A program made the position numbers and the translations under genes. A DNA stretch of 32,332 nt from Oscillospiraceae bacterium (GTDB lineage: Bacteria; Bacillota; Clostridia; Oscillospirales; Ruminococcaceae). The stretch lies in the NCBI GenBank assembly GCA_020024185.1, contig JAHHUD010000014.1:1-32332 (forward strand). Direction: 5' to 3'. The notes beneath the pieces are model-generated. The model saw only the letters and a list, made by a program, of their open reading frames with translations, had not been told where the DNA came from and ran no database searches. This document shows, piece by piece, positions 7,359 through 16,006 of this stretch (position 1 is its first letter; every line of letters starts with the position of its first letter).

Positions 7359-8861
7359 ATGGCACATATTGCTTTATACAGAAAATACAGACCAAAAACC
7401 TTTTCAGAAGTTATAGGACAAAATGTAGTTAAAGAAAGTTTAAAAAATCAAGTTTCAAGTGGTAAAATAGGACATGCTTTTCTTTTTACCGGCACAAGAG
7501 GTACTGGTAAAACAAGCTGTGCAAAAATTTTTGCAAAAGCTATAAACTGCCAACATAATATAAATGGTGAGCCTTGCTTGCAGTGTGACATATGTAAAGG
7601 AATAGAAAATGAGTCTATTTATGATGTTACAGAGATGGACGCAGCTTCTAATAACAGTGTTGAAGATATAAGAGATATTTTGAGTGAAGTAATGTATCTT
7701 CCTGTAATGGCAAAATACAGAGTTTATATTATAGATGAAGTTCACATGCTTTCAACAGCTGCATTTAACGCACTTTTAAAAACTTTGGAAGAACCACCTC
7801 CACACGTTGTGTTTATTCTTGCAACAACAGAACTGCATAAAGTCCCAGCTACAATATTATCTCGCTGTCAAAGATATGATTTTAACAGATTAAGTATTGA
7901 AGAAATTGGTGAAGCACTAATGTATATTGCTGATTGTGAAGATATTCAGCTATCAGTTTCAGCGGCAAGAACAATTGCGTCTTTAGCAGACGGTGCAATG
8001 CGTGATGCGTCTTCGATTTTGGATACTTGTTTATCTCGTGGAAATGTTATAGATGATGATACTGTTGCAGATGTTGTTGGTGTTTCAAAACAGCAAGAAA
8101 TATTAAGTCTTGCAGAATACATTATAAAAAAAGATTTGGCGTCAGCTTTGCAAGAAATATTGCTTTTGGAACAAAAATCTGTTGATATAAAAAGACTTTG
8201 TGAAGAGCTAATGACGCATTTTAGAAATTTGTTGTTGGCAAATATTCCAAAGAGCACATCTCAATTGTTAAATGTTTCAGAAGAAAAATTTGACTTATTA
8301 AAAAAACAATCAGAAACAACAAATTATGTTTTTATACAGTCAGCATTATCAGTGTTTACTAATGCCTTTGAATCTATATCAAAAGGTCAAAACCCAAAAA
8401 TTGCATTAGATATAGCAGTTTATACTCTATGCAACACTCAGGTGGTTCCTGTTAATGTTCAACCAGTTGCACAAGTTATTAATACAGAACAACAAAGCCA
8501 AATGGTAAAACCACAGCAAATTGAAGATGAAAAACCTATCCCGTTTGCTCAATGGTTTGATGCAATTGATATTGTTGGAACAGTTGAAAAACCATTATAC
8601 TCCCTTATGAAAGGTTCTAATGCATATTTATATAAAAACATCGTTTATATTGATGGGCATGAGGCACTTAATAACTATTTAAGAAACAATAAAGAGGCTG
8701 GTGCGATTGTTAAAATGGCAATTGAAAAAGCTTGTGGAAAAAAACATAATATAGGTGGTTATAAGAATATTGCAGATAAATTTGGACCACCTAAAAATGA
8801 TGAAATACAAGATATTTTATCACTGCGTAATAGCGGTGTTGAAGTAACAATAAATGATTAA
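7359..8861 (+). CDS. dnaX: DNA polymerase III subunits gamma/tau
   Basis: This is the motor subunit of the clamp loader, which opens and loads the beta clamp and bridges polymerase and helicase. The protein has 500 residues. The AAA+ module shows Walker A G-T-R-G-T-G-K-T (45-52), four zinc cysteines (64, 73, 76, 79), the D-E-V-H Walker B (126-129) and the S-R-C sensor/arginine-finger motif (168-170). Domain III follows, then a Q/P-rich linker (about 365-390) and a short C-terminal tau-like domain. The start follows GGGAGG. It opens the dnaX-ybaB-recR operon directly downstream of the SRP RNA terminator and may be reached by read-through. A seven-A run lies in codons 314-316 (see the rejected list). 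Confidence 0.97.
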   Translation: MAHIALYRKYRPKTFSEVIGQNVVKESLKNQVSSGKIGHAFLFTGTRGTGKTSCAKIFAKAINCQHNINGEPCLQCDICKGIENESIYDVTEMDAASNNSVEDIRDILSEVMYLPVMAKYRVYIIDEVHMLSTAAFNALLKTLEEPPPHVVFILATTELHKVPATILSRCQRYDFNRLSIEEIGEALMYIADCEDIQLSVSAARTIASLADGAMRDASSILDTCLSRGNVIDDDTVADVVGVSKQQEILSLAEYIIKKDLASALQEILLLEQKSVDIKRLCEELMTHFRNLLLANIPKSTSQLLNVSEEKFDLLKKQSETTNYVFIQSALSVFTNAFESISKGQNPKIALDIAVYTLCNTQVVPVNVQPVAQVINTEQQSQMVKPQQIEDEKPIPFAQWFDAIDIVGTVEKPLYSLMKGSNAYLYKNIVYIDGHEALNNYLRNNKEAGAIVKMAIEKACGKKHNIGGYKNIADKFGPPKNDEIQDILSLRNSGVEVTIND

Positions 8862-8882
8862 TAATTTATAAGGAGCTTATAT

Positions 8883-9230
8883 ATGAAAGCAAGATTACCA
8901 AAAGGAATGGGTGCAGGCCCACAAAACATGAACCAAATCATTAAACAGGCACAGAAAATGCAAGATGATATGAAAGTTTTGCAGGACGAACTTGATGTTA
9001 CAGAATATGAAGGTGTAAGTGGTAGTGGTGTTGTTAAAGCAACAGTTACAGGTAAACACAATATTGTTTCACTTAAAATTGACCAATCTATCGTAGACCC
9101 AGAAGATATGGAAATGCTTGAAGACCTTATTGCAGCAGCTGTTAATGATGCTATTTCTAAGGCAAAACAAGATGGCGAAGAAAGAATGGAAAAATTGACA
9201 GGTGGAATTAGCGTTCCAGGTATGTTTTAA
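8883..9230 (+). CDS. Nucleoid-associated protein YbaB/EbfC family
   Basis: A protein of 115 residues, the usual size for YbaB/EbfC DNA-binding dimers that lie between dnaX and recR in most bacteria. A lysine- and methionine-rich N-terminal helix (K-Q-A-Q-K-M-Q-D-D-M near 21-30) is followed by the family's V-x-G-x-G-x-V-K strand (G-V-S-G-S-G-V-V-K) and D-P-E-D-M-E-M-L-E-D-L-I helix. The C-terminus has the common G-G-I-S-V-P-G-M-F ending. An AAGGAG site precedes the start, and the stop is two bases before recR. The exact role is not settled; it may help RecR-dependent repair or nucleoid structure. Confidence 0.95.
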   Translation: MKARLPKGMGAGPQNMNQIIKQAQKMQDDMKVLQDELDVTEYEGVSGSGVVKATVTGKHNIVSLKIDQSIVDPEDMEMLEDLIAAAVNDAISKAKQDGEERMEKLTGGISVPGMF

Positions 9231-9232
9231 TT

Positions 9233-9835
9233 ATGTCTGATATAAACGCTCAACCATTGGAAAGGCTGATAAATAATTTTCAGAAACTTCCAGGTGTCGG
9301 ACGAAAAAGTGCTACAAGAATGGCATATCATATTTTGAGTATGGATAAAGCAGAGGCACAAGAATTTAGCAATGCAATTTTATCAGTTCACAGCCAAATA
9401 CATCGTTGTCCTATCTGTCAAACTTTTACAGAAAAAGAAGTGTGCAAAATATGTTCATCTCAAATGAGAGATAAAAGTGTCATTTGTATAGTAGAAAGTC
9501 CAAGAGATGTCACAACATTTGAAAAAACCAGAGAATATAAGGGAACATATCATGTTTTGCATGGTTTAATATCCCCATTAGACGGTATAGGTGTTGACCA
9601 ACTTACAGTTAAAGAACTTTTGTCTAGACTTAATGATGGTCAAGTTAAAGAGGTTATTATGGCAACAAACCCAACAGTTGAAGGAGAAGCAACAGCAATG
9701 TATCTTTCAAGGTTGATAAAACCTCTTGATATAAAAGTTACAAGGCTTGCTTATGGTTTGCCAGTTGGTTCTAGCCTTGAATTTGCTGATGAGGTAACAT
9801 TATTTAGGGCATTAAAAGGACGTACAGAATTATAA
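9233..9835 (+). CDS. recR: Recombination mediator RecR
   Basis: RecR works with RecO (and RecF) to load RecA on SSB-coated single-stranded DNA. The protein has 200 residues, the standard length. A helix-hairpin-helix (L-P-G-V-G-R-K-S-A at 19-27) is followed by a C4 zinc finger (C59, C62, C71, C74) and a Toprim domain beginning I-C-I-V-E-S-P-R-D-V (84-93). The conserved T-N-P-T-V-E-G-E-A-T block and the R-L-A-Y-G-L-P-V-G-S end are both present. It starts two bases after the ybaB stop with only an AGGT-like site, so it depends on translation of the upstream gene. A strong terminator follows. Confidence 0.97.
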   Translation: MSDINAQPLERLINNFQKLPGVGRKSATRMAYHILSMDKAEAQEFSNAILSVHSQIHRCPICQTFTEKEVCKICSSQMRDKSVICIVESPRDVTTFEKTREYKGTYHVLHGLISPLDGIGVDQLTVKELLSRLNDGQVKEVIMATNPTVEGEATAMYLSRLIKPLDIKVTRLAYGLPVGSSLEFADEVTLFRALKGRTEL

Positions 9836-9856
9836 TTTAATTATGTATATTTAGTA

Positions 9857-9887
9857 AATAAAGGTGGTTTCCACCTTTATTTTTTTT
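9857..9887 (+). terminator. Rho-independent terminator after recR
   Basis: A perfect 11-bp stem (9857-9867 with 9871-9881) with a three-base loop is followed by a run of T to 9887. It ends the dnaX-ybaB-recR operon. Confidence 0.92.
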
Positions 9888-9944
9888 ATAAAATGTTGTA
9901 TACTTATTTAAGTATAATTCGTTTTAAAAATAAGAGGTTTATTT

Positions 9945-10676
9945 ATGGCTTATAATTGTTTACTTTTGGATATGGATGACACATTGCTTTCTTTTAAAGA
10001 CAGTGAAAGACAGTCATTGACAAAAGTTTTTGAAAAATATAACATTCCGGTAACTGATAAAAATATTCAAACTTATCACGATGTAAATGATGAATTGTGG
10101 AAGGAGTTTGAAAAAGGAAAAATAAAAAAACATTTTTTGGAAAAAACAAGATTTCAAAAATTCGGTCAAGCTGCTGGTATTGAAATAACTCAATCAGAAC
10201 AAATGAATAAAGATTATCGTTCTTTTTTAAGTCAAAGTGCAATTTTATTTGATGGGGTTATTGAATTTTTGGAAGATATAGAAGACTATGCCACAATTGC
10301 GATTGTTACAAATGGTGTGGAATCTGTTCAACAAAACAGAATAAAAATTAGTGGTATAGAAGAATTTATTGATGGACTATATACATCAGAAAAAGTAGGA
10401 GCACAAAAACCAAACAAACATATTTTCATTTCAGCGTTAAAGGACTTGGGAATTGAAAAATGGGACAAGGTGTTGGTTGTTGGAGATAGATTACAGTCTG
10501 ATATAAAAGGTGGTATAAATGCAGGGCTTGATACCTGCTGGGTTAATTTTTCAAATGAAGAAAATACAACAAATATATCCCCAAAATATGAAGTAAAAGA
10601 TTTTACTCAACTCAAAAATATAATCTTGGATGGTATAGAAGATGTGCCAGTTACAGTTGAAAAAAGAAAATTTTAG
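9945..10676 (+). CDS. HAD hydrolase, YjjG family noncanonical pyrimidine nucleotidase
   Basis: A protein of 243 residues with all four HAD motifs: D-M-D-D-T (nucleophile D9, acid D11), V-T-N-G-V-E (motif II), K of Q-K-P-N-K-H-I-F (motif III) and V-G-D-R-L-Q-S-D-I (motif IV). The C1 cap, the Q-x-x-R-I after motif II and the K-P-N-K-H-I-F block fit the YjjG/YfnB group, which removes phosphate from (often damaged) nucleoside monophosphates. The start has an AAGAGG site. A TATAAT at 9913-9918 is a likely -10 box, but no well-spaced -35 is visible. Its last 35 bases overlap the next gene. Confidence 0.87.
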   Translation: MAYNCLLLDMDDTLLSFKDSERQSLTKVFEKYNIPVTDKNIQTYHDVNDELWKEFEKGKIKKHFLEKTRFQKFGQAAGIEITQSEQMNKDYRSFLSQSAILFDGVIEFLEDIEDYATIAIVTNGVESVQQNRIKISGIEEFIDGLYTSEKVGAQKPNKHIFISALKDLGIEKWDKVLVVGDRLQSDIKGGINAGLDTCWVNFSNEENTTNISPKYEVKDFTQLKNIILDGIEDVPVTVEKRKF

Positions 10677-11586
10677 TTTTACATCATCAAATGGTGTAGA
10701 TATAATAAATGGCTTTATTGTAAGAAAACAATTTCCACCATATAAAGCGATAGTTCAAATATCACATGGTATGCAGGAATATGCTGATAGATATGAGAAT
10801 TTTATAAACTTTTTGGCTAATAAAGGTTATGTAGTTGTTATAAATGACCATTTAGGACATAAAAACAGTGTTTCAAGTAAAAATAATCTTGGATTTATGG
10901 CTGATAAAGACGGATATAAACATGTATTAAATGACCTTGCGACAATTTCTGGCAGAGTGAGAAAAAATTTTCCAGAACTTAAATTATTTTTATTAGGTCA
11001 CAGTATGGGTTCTTTTTATGCACGAGTTTTTGCAGCAAAATTTCCATATCTTTTGGACGGTATTATAATTTCCGGTACAGGTGGAAAAAACAAAATGTTA
11101 TCAATCGGAAAAACTGTAATTAATATTGCAATAAAATTAAAAGGGACAAAATATCGCTCAAAGTTTATTACAAAACTTATTTTTGGAAACTTTCAAAGTA
11201 AAATTAAAAATCCAAAAACAGGTTCGGATTGGTTATCAAGAGATGAAGATGTAGTAGAAAAATATATAAACGATGAATATTGCAATTTTATCTTTACACT
11301 TAGTGGATATAGGGATTTAATAACAATTAACAGTATTGCCAACAGCAACCGGTGTTTTGAAAAAACAAAGAAAGATATACCATATTTTATGTTTGCAGGA
11401 GATATGGACCCAGTTGGAGAATGGGGAAATGGTGTTAAAGAAGTTTATGAAAAATATAAACAGTTTGGAGTTAAAGATATAAAATTGATTTTATATCCAG
11501 AGGGCAGACATGAAATGCTTAATGAGATAAATAGAGAACAAGTATATTCAGATGTTGCAAATTGGTTGGAAAGTAAAATACAATAA
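10642..11586 (+). CDS. Alpha/beta hydrolase, monoglyceride lipase / lysophospholipase-like
   Basis: A soluble serine hydrolase of 314 residues in the Hydrolase_4 (S33-like) group. The oxyanion region S-H-G-M-Q-E-Y-A-D-R-Y (41-51) is the H-G-x-x-E/Q-x-x-x-R-Y pattern of monoacylglycerol lipases. The nucleophile is S121 in G-H-S-M-G, the acid is D256 in G-D-M-D-P, and the base is H290 in G-R-H-E-M-L. There is no signal peptide, so it acts inside the cell, perhaps on lysolipids or monoglycerides. ATG 10642 overlaps the HAD gene by 35 bases; TTG 10657 is a shorter option, and neither has a strong ribosome site, which suggests coupling. Confidence 0.88.
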   Translation: MCQLQLKKENFSFTSSNGVDIINGFIVRKQFPPYKAIVQISHGMQEYADRYENFINFLANKGYVVVINDHLGHKNSVSSKNNLGFMADKDGYKHVLNDLATISGRVRKNFPELKLFLLGHSMGSFYARVFAAKFPYLLDGIIISGTGGKNKMLSIGKTVINIAIKLKGTKYRSKFITKLIFGNFQSKIKNPKTGSDWLSRDEDVVEKYINDEYCNFIFTLSGYRDLITINSIANSNRCFEKTKKDIPYFMFAGDMDPVGEWGNGVKEVYEKYKQFGVKDIKLILYPEGRHEMLNEINREQVYSDVANWLESKIQ

Positions 11587-11599
11587 GAGGAAATTAAAA

Positions 11600-12088
11600 A
11601 TGGCATCAAAACCAACAAAAACAATAGTAGAAAAGTTATTAGACCAAAAGAAAATTCCGCATAATAGTTATGAATATGGCAATGGAAGTGCAGAATTTAT
11701 GGATGGACAATCCGTTGCAGATGCAATAGGAAAACCACATCAGCAAGTATTTAAAACATTAGTTTGTTGTGGACCAAAAGGAAACTGTGTTTTTGTTGTG
11801 CCGGTAGAAAAAGAATTAGACTTAAAAAAAGCTGCCACCGTTAGTGAGCAAAAATATGTTGAAATGATAAATGTAAAAGATATTTTAAAAACTACAGGAT
11901 ATATAAAAGGTGGTTGCAGTCCAATTGGTATGAAAAAACTATTTCCAACATATATAGATTTATCTGCAAATAATTATGAAACCATAATTTTTAGTGCAGG
12001 TAAAATCGGGAAACAGGTAGAAATGTCAGTTAATGACCTTTTACCTTTAATAAATGGAAAATTGGCAGATATTATAAAAGAAGGATAA
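11600..12088 (+). CDS. ybaK: Cys-tRNA(Pro)/Cys-tRNA(Cys) deacylase YbaK
   Basis: YbaK hydrolyses Cys-tRNA(Pro) that prolyl-tRNA synthetase makes by mistake. The protein has 162 residues, the family length. The catalytic lysine is K52 in Q-V-F-K-T-L-V, and the diagnostic G-G-C-S-P-I-G-M-K-K loop starts at 104. The start is ATG 11600 after AAGAGGAA; an in-frame ATG at 11552 would run back into the hydrolase gene without a ribosome site. The end carries an AAGGA that serves the ABC-F gene seven bases later. Confidence 0.93.
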   Translation: MASKPTKTIVEKLLDQKKIPHNSYEYGNGSAEFMDGQSVADAIGKPHQQVFKTLVCCGPKGNCVFVVPVEKELDLKKAATVSEQKYVEMINVKDILKTTGYIKGGCSPIGMKKLFPTYIDLSANNYETIIFSAGKIGKQVEMSVNDLLPLINGKLADIIKEG

Positions 12089-12094
12089 ATTGAA

Positions 12095-13987
12095 ATGCTT
12101 ATAACTTTGGAAAATGTTGGAAAAAGCTATGGTATAGAGGTAATTGTACAGGAAATTTCAGCAGTTGTTAATGAAAATGACAGAATAGGTATTATTGGAG
12201 AAAATGGTGCTGGTAAAACAACGCTTTTAAATATGCTTATGGGCATATTGGAAAATGATGAAGGCGACATTATAATTGCTGATAATGTTACAATTGGATA
12301 TTTAAAACAATCAGACGGATTGAATCCAAACAATACTCTGTATAAAGAAATGGAAACTGTGTATAAGCAGGTTTTTGATGCAGTTAAAGAAATAGAGCTC
12401 ATAGAGAAAATGCTTGTTATAAATCCAAATGATAACGAGCTTATCGAAAAACATCATAATTTGCAAAATATCGTTTATTCTAAAGATGGATATAATACTG
12501 ATTTCCATATAAAAAAAATGTTAAATGGTATGGGTTTCAAAGAAGAAGAATATGGGAAAATGGTTGGAGTTTTATCCGGTGGAGAGCGTACAAGATTAAA
12601 TCTTGCAAAACTTCTTTTGGAAAACCCAGATGTTCTTATTTTGGATGAACCTACAAACCATCTTGACTTTGATACGCTTACTTGGCTTGAAGATTATCTT
12701 TCGTCATATAAAGGGGCAGTTATAACCGTCAGCCACGATAGATTTTTCTTGGATAAACTTGTAAAACGAATATGGGAAGTAGAAGATACATATTTATATG
12801 AATATAAAGGTAATTATTCTGCTTTTTCAGTTTTAAAAGAAGAAAAATTAAAACTACAGCAAAAACAATATGAAGCTGATATGGAAAAAGTTGCAAAGCT
12901 GGAAGATTATGTAGCAAAAAATCTTGTGCGTGCAAGTACAAGTAATATGGCTAAAAGCAGACGCAAACAGCTTGAAAAAATGGAAGTTGCAGAAAAGCCA
13001 AAGTCTTTGAGAGTGCCACTTAAATTTAAATTTGAATTTGATGTTAAACCTTATGAAGAAGTTCTTATGGTGGAAAATCTGGAAGTCCATGCAGGAGGAA
13101 AAAAACTTGTAGAAAATTTAAACCTTGACGTAAGAAGGGGCGAACGCCTTATTATTGCAGGTGCAAATGGTACAGGGAAAACTACACTTTTAAACACAAT
13201 CACAGGAAAAATAAGGCCTGTTAATGGTAAAATAAAATTAGGTACAGGGGTAAAACCGGCTATTTTTGACCAATATATTGTAAATAAATCAGGTTCAATA
13301 ATAGATAATATTTGGGCTTTAAGACCAAAATGGACACAACTTGAAGTTAGAAATTATCTTGCAAGATTTGGCTTTAGAGGAGAAGATGTTTTTAAAGAGA
13401 GTTCTTCTCTTTCTGGTGGCGAAAAAGCAAGAATGCGCTTTTGTGAAATAAGCTTGGATAGAGCAAATTTGTTATTTCTTGATGAACCTACAAACCATTT
13501 GGACATATACATGAGAGAAGCTATCACAAATGCGCTTAAAGATTATGAAGGTGCAATTGTTGTTATTACTCATGATAGATTTTTAATGAAAAGCCTTGAT
13601 TGCCCAATTGTAAGCTTGGAGAATAAGACAGGAGTTTTCTATAGAGATTTTGATGATTTTATGGCAAAACGTTCTACATCTCAAGTTCTTGTTAAAAAAT
13701 CAAGTTCTTCTAAATCAGATAAAATAGAGAAAAATAATACTGTAGTAAATCAAAAAGAATTGCGCCGTCAGGCTGCACAAGACAGAGCCAGAGTAAAAGA
13801 ATGCGAAAGAGAGATTGAAAGGTTACAACAACAGCTTGACCAGTATCAACTTGATATGCAAAATACAGAAATTGTTTCTGACCATCAGAAAATGACAGAA
13901 TTATGGCAAAATATGGACAGAGATAAACAAAAAATGGATGAACTAATGGACGAATGGGCTATTCTTGCTGAAAAACTTGAAGGCTAA
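12095..13987 (+). CDS. ABC-F family ATPase (ribosome-associated type)
   Basis: A protein of 630 residues with two ABC domains in one chain and no membrane segment, the ABC-F layout. Domain 1 has Walker A at 35-42, the L-S-G-G-E signature at 160-164 and L-D-E-P-T-N-H-L-D at 183-191. A charged linker (about 245-300) carries the A-x-S-x-x-x-M-A-K-S-R-R-K pattern of the tRNA-interacting arm. Domain 2 has Walker A at 356-363 and its signature at 439-443. A coiled coil fills the last 70 residues, as in Uup and Bacillus YdiF. The short linker looks like a housekeeping translation factor, not a dedicated antibiotic-resistance type, but this is an inference. Confidence 0.92.
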   Translation: MLITLENVGKSYGIEVIVQEISAVVNENDRIGIIGENGAGKTTLLNMLMGILENDEGDIIIADNVTIGYLKQSDGLNPNNTLYKEMETVYKQVFDAVKEIELIEKMLVINPNDNELIEKHHNLQNIVYSKDGYNTDFHIKKMLNGMGFKEEEYGKMVGVLSGGERTRLNLAKLLLENPDVLILDEPTNHLDFDTLTWLEDYLSSYKGAVITVSHDRFFLDKLVKRIWEVEDTYLYEYKGNYSAFSVLKEEKLKLQQKQYEADMEKVAKLEDYVAKNLVRASTSNMAKSRRKQLEKMEVAEKPKSLRVPLKFKFEFDVKPYEEVLMVENLEVHAGGKKLVENLNLDVRRGERLIIAGANGTGKTTLLNTITGKIRPVNGKIKLGTGVKPAIFDQYIVNKSGSIIDNIWALRPKWTQLEVRNYLARFGFRGEDVFKESSSLSGGEKARMRFCEISLDRANLLFLDEPTNHLDIYMREAITNALKDYEGAIVVITHDRFLMKSLDCPIVSLENKTGVFYRDFDDFMAKRSTSQVLVKKSSSSKSDKIEKNNTVVNQKELRRQAAQDRARVKECEREIERLQQQLDQYQLDMQNTEIVSDHQKMTELWQNMDRDKQKMDELMDEWAILAEKLEG

Positions 13988-14013
13988 AATATATTTTAAT
14001 TTGATGGTGTATT

Positions 14014-14436
14014 ATGAAAAAAGAAAAATCTTGTGGTGCTATAATATTTTATATTGATGATGATAAAAAACAAATATTATTGATAAAACACATGAATGGT
14101 GGTCATTGGGCGTTTCCAAAAGGCCATGTAGAAGGTGAAGAGACCGAAATAGAAACTGCAATGCGTGAAATTAAAGAAGAAACGGGGATAAATGCAGTTA
14201 TTGATAACCGTTTTAGAGAAGTTATCACATATTCGCCTAAAAAAGATGTTATAAAGGACGTAGTATATTTTTTTGCAACAACCAATGAATACAAAATAAA
14301 TGTTCAACAAGAAGAAGTTTGTGAAAGCAAATGGGTTGACTTAAATGATGCTGCGAATTGTGTAACATATAAACACGATAAAGAACTTATAGCAAAAGCA
14401 ATTGAATTTTATACTAATTACAAAAAGGAGAACTAA
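14014..14436 (+). CDS. NUDIX hydrolase, Ap4A hydrolase-like
   Basis: A protein of 140 residues. The 23-residue Nudix box is perfect: G37, E43, R51-E52, E55-E56, G58. It is preceded by G-G-H-W-A-F-P-K-G-H, as in bis(5'-nucleosyl)-tetraphosphatases and related MutT-like pyrophosphohydrolases. These cleave nucleoside diphosphates linked to another group; the actual substrate is unknown. Only a weak GATGGTG ribosome site is seen before the ATG. It follows the ABC-F gene by 26 bases and precedes ybjQ by one base. Confidence 0.88.
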   Translation: MKKEKSCGAIIFYIDDDKKQILLIKHMNGGHWAFPKGHVEGEETEIETAMREIKEETGINAVIDNRFREVITYSPKKDVIKDVVYFFATTNEYKINVQQEEVCESKWVDLNDAANCVTYKHDKELIAKAIEFYTNYKKEN

Positions 14437-14437
14437 A

Positions 14438-14758
14438 ATGATTATTACAACAACAAACAATATTGAAGGAAAACACATTAAAGAATACAAAGGTGTTGTA
14501 TTTGGTGAGGTTATATCCGGTGTAGATTTTGTAAAAGATTTTGCAGCAGGACTTACCAACTTTTTTGGTGGACGCTCAAATAGTTACGAACAGGAACTTA
14601 TTCAGGCTAGATATAATGCTGTTCAGGAACTTCAAAAACATGCAGAAGCAATGGGTGCCAATGCAGTTGTTGGTATTGACATTGATTATGAAGTTTTAGG
14701 ACAAGGCGGTAATATGATGATGGTTACAGCATCAGGAACTGCTGTTGTTATAGAATAA
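14438..14758 (+). CDS. YbjQ family (UPF0145, DUF74) protein
   Basis: A protein of 106 residues matching the YbjQ family: an M-I-I-T-T-T-N-N-I-E-G strand start, Y-K-G-V-V-F-G-E-V, an F-F-G-G-R-S-N-S-Y-E core, the helix with A-R-Y-N-A-V-Q-E-L-Q, and G-A-N-A-V-V-G-I-D-I-D-Y. Family members form beta-rich pentamers and have been called heavy-metal-binding, but the function is unproven. The start is ATG 14438, just after AAAAGGAG; an in-frame TTG 36 bases upstream lacks support. It is the last gene of the 9945-14758 run, and no clear terminator follows. Confidence 0.9.
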   Translation: MIITTTNNIEGKHIKEYKGVVFGEVISGVDFVKDFAAGLTNFFGGRSNSYEQELIQARYNAVQELQKHAEAMGANAVVGIDIDYEVLGQGGNMMMVTASGTAVVIE

Positions 14759-14815
14759 TTTACTTATAATTTGATATAATATAATTAAAATTTATGAATA
14801 TGATATGGTAATAAT

Positions 14816-15490
14816 ATGGAAAAGCAAGAAAAAATAAATCAGCTAAAAAAATTTATTGATTTTTGGGACAAGTTGGACGAAAAAACAATAGATTATATAT
14901 GTGATAATACTTATGAAACAGAATATGAAGCTGGTGAAATACTACACAATGGTGATTGTAACTGTTTAGGTATAGTATTTGTAAAAAGCGGTATTTTGCG
15001 TGTATATATTATGTCTGAAGAAGGTAAAGAAGTTACCCTTTATAGAGAAGAAGCAGGAGATATATGTGTGCTTGCTGCATCATGTGTCTTATCAGAAATA
15101 ACATTTGATGTTCATATTGAAAGTATAACCAATACAGACGCTTTGATTTTGACAGCAGGTGCATCTGCAAATCTTATTGAAAACAACATTTATTTTGAGA
15201 ATTTCCAAAATAAATTAAAAGCACAGCGTATGTCTGACATTATGTGGACAATGCAACAAATTCTATTTTATAGCTTTGATAAAAGACTTGCTATTTTCTT
15301 GTATGATGAGCTTGTAAAAAATGGTCCAATAATCACATATTCTCATTTGGAAATTGCAAAGTATCTTGGCAGTGCAAGAGAAGTTGTTTCACGTATGCTT
15401 AAATATTTTGAAAAAGAAGGTATAATCTCTGTTTCAAGAAAAGAAATAGAAATTCTTGATAAAAAGAAATTGTTTGAACACACAAAATAA
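14816..15490 (+). CDS. Crp/Fnr family transcriptional regulator
   Basis: A protein of 224 residues. The cyclic nucleotide-binding-type barrel covers about 20-120 (G-E-I-L-H near 40, G-I-L-R-V-Y near 59), then come a dimer helix and a C-terminal winged helix whose recognition helix is in L-G-S-A-R-E-V-V-S-R-M-L (184-195). It lacks the R-x-S/T phosphate-binding pattern of cAMP-binding Crp, and it lacks the N-terminal cysteine cluster of Fnr. It does carry cysteines at 29, 48, 50, 84 and 90; C84 and C90 bracket the G-D-I-C-V-L-A-A-S-C block, so redox or ligand sensing is possible. The ribosome site is weak (GGTAA). The gene stands 83 bases before trxA and may control it. Confidence 0.88.
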   Translation: MEKQEKINQLKKFIDFWDKLDEKTIDYICDNTYETEYEAGEILHNGDCNCLGIVFVKSGILRVYIMSEEGKEVTLYREEAGDICVLAASCVLSEITFDVHIESITNTDALILTAGASANLIENNIYFENFQNKLKAQRMSDIMWTMQQILFYSFDKRLAIFLYDELVKNGPIITYSHLEIAKYLGSAREVVSRMLKYFEKEGIISVSRKEIEILDKKKLFEHTK

Positions 15491-15550
15491 TGTGATTAAA
15501 TTACATACAAAAAAATAAACTTTTGATATATTATAATCACAAAGTTGATT
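15491..15550 (+). promoter_or_regulatory. trxA promoter region with two candidate dyads
   Basis: A perfect TATAAT (15532-15537) has no recognisable -35 box at the proper distance. A Crp-like dyad, TGTGATTAAATTACA, lies at 15491-15505, centred about 46 bases before the likely start. A second perfect inverted repeat, AATCA and TGATT around six bases (15535-15550), overlaps the start itself. The pattern suits an activator-dependent promoter with possible repression, but AT-rich DNA yields such dyads by chance. Confidence 0.3.
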
Positions 15551-15573
15551 ACAAACAAAAAGGAGAATTTCTT

Positions 15574-15885
15574 ATGAGTATAAAAATTACAAATGAAAAT
15601 TTTGAAAGTGTAGTATTAAATAGTAATAAACCAGTTTTAGTTGATTTCTGGGCAACATGGTGTGGACCTTGTAAAATGATTGCACCGGTTATTGAAGAAC
15701 TTTCAACAGAATTGGAAGGTAGAGTTGTTGTTGGTAAAATTGATGTTGACGAAAATCAGGATCTTGCAGTAAAATATGGCGTTATGAATATACCAACACT
15801 TCTTGTTTTTGAAAATGGTAAAGAAGTAAAACGTCTTGTAGGTTTTAAACCAAAAGAAGAAATTAAATCAGCACTTGGTTTATAA
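15574..15885 (+). CDS. trxA: Thioredoxin
   Basis: A cytosolic disulfide reductant of 103 residues, the standard size. The active site is W-A-T-W-C-G-P-C-K with C30 and C33; the cis-proline lies in N-I-P-T-L and the C-terminal G-F-K-P-K-E-E motif is intact. ATG 15574 has AAAAGGAG nine bases upstream; an in-frame ATG near 15523 would start inside the promoter and is rejected. No thioredoxin reductase gene is adjacent. It follows a Crp/Fnr-type regulator. Confidence 0.96.
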   Translation: MSIKITNENFESVVLNSNKPVLVDFWATWCGPCKMIAPVIEELSTELEGRVVVGKIDVDENQDLAVKYGVMNIPTLLVFENGKEVKRLVGFKPKEEIKSALGL

Positions 15886-15959
15886 TTTTTATAAAAAATC
15901 CGATGATACGGTTTTGAAGTTACCTTAAAAGATATACAATATTTAAAATTAAAAACCTG

Positions 15960-16006
15960 AAAGGACTTGCTGTTTGTGACACAGACAGCAAGTCCTTTAA
16001 TTTTTT
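15960..16006 (+). terminator. Rho-independent terminator downstream of trxA
   Basis: A perfect 14-bp stem (15960-15973 with 15985-15998) with an 11-base loop is followed by six T at 16001-16006. It lies 75 bases past the trxA stop. Confidence 0.88.

Noticed and set aside
8300..8362. Seven-A slippery heptamer in dnaX (A-AAA-AAA in frame, codons 314-316) with a -1 frame stop at 8360-8362, which could give a gamma-like product of about 334 residues
   Set aside because: The product would lose part of domain III, which is needed for oligomerisation, no strong stimulatory hairpin is visible, and A-runs are frequent in this genome.
12095..13987. Antibiotic-resistance ABC-F protein
   Set aside because: The inter-domain linker is short and of the housekeeping pattern, and the gene lies among tRNA quality-control and nucleotide-cleaning genes; resistance is not supported.
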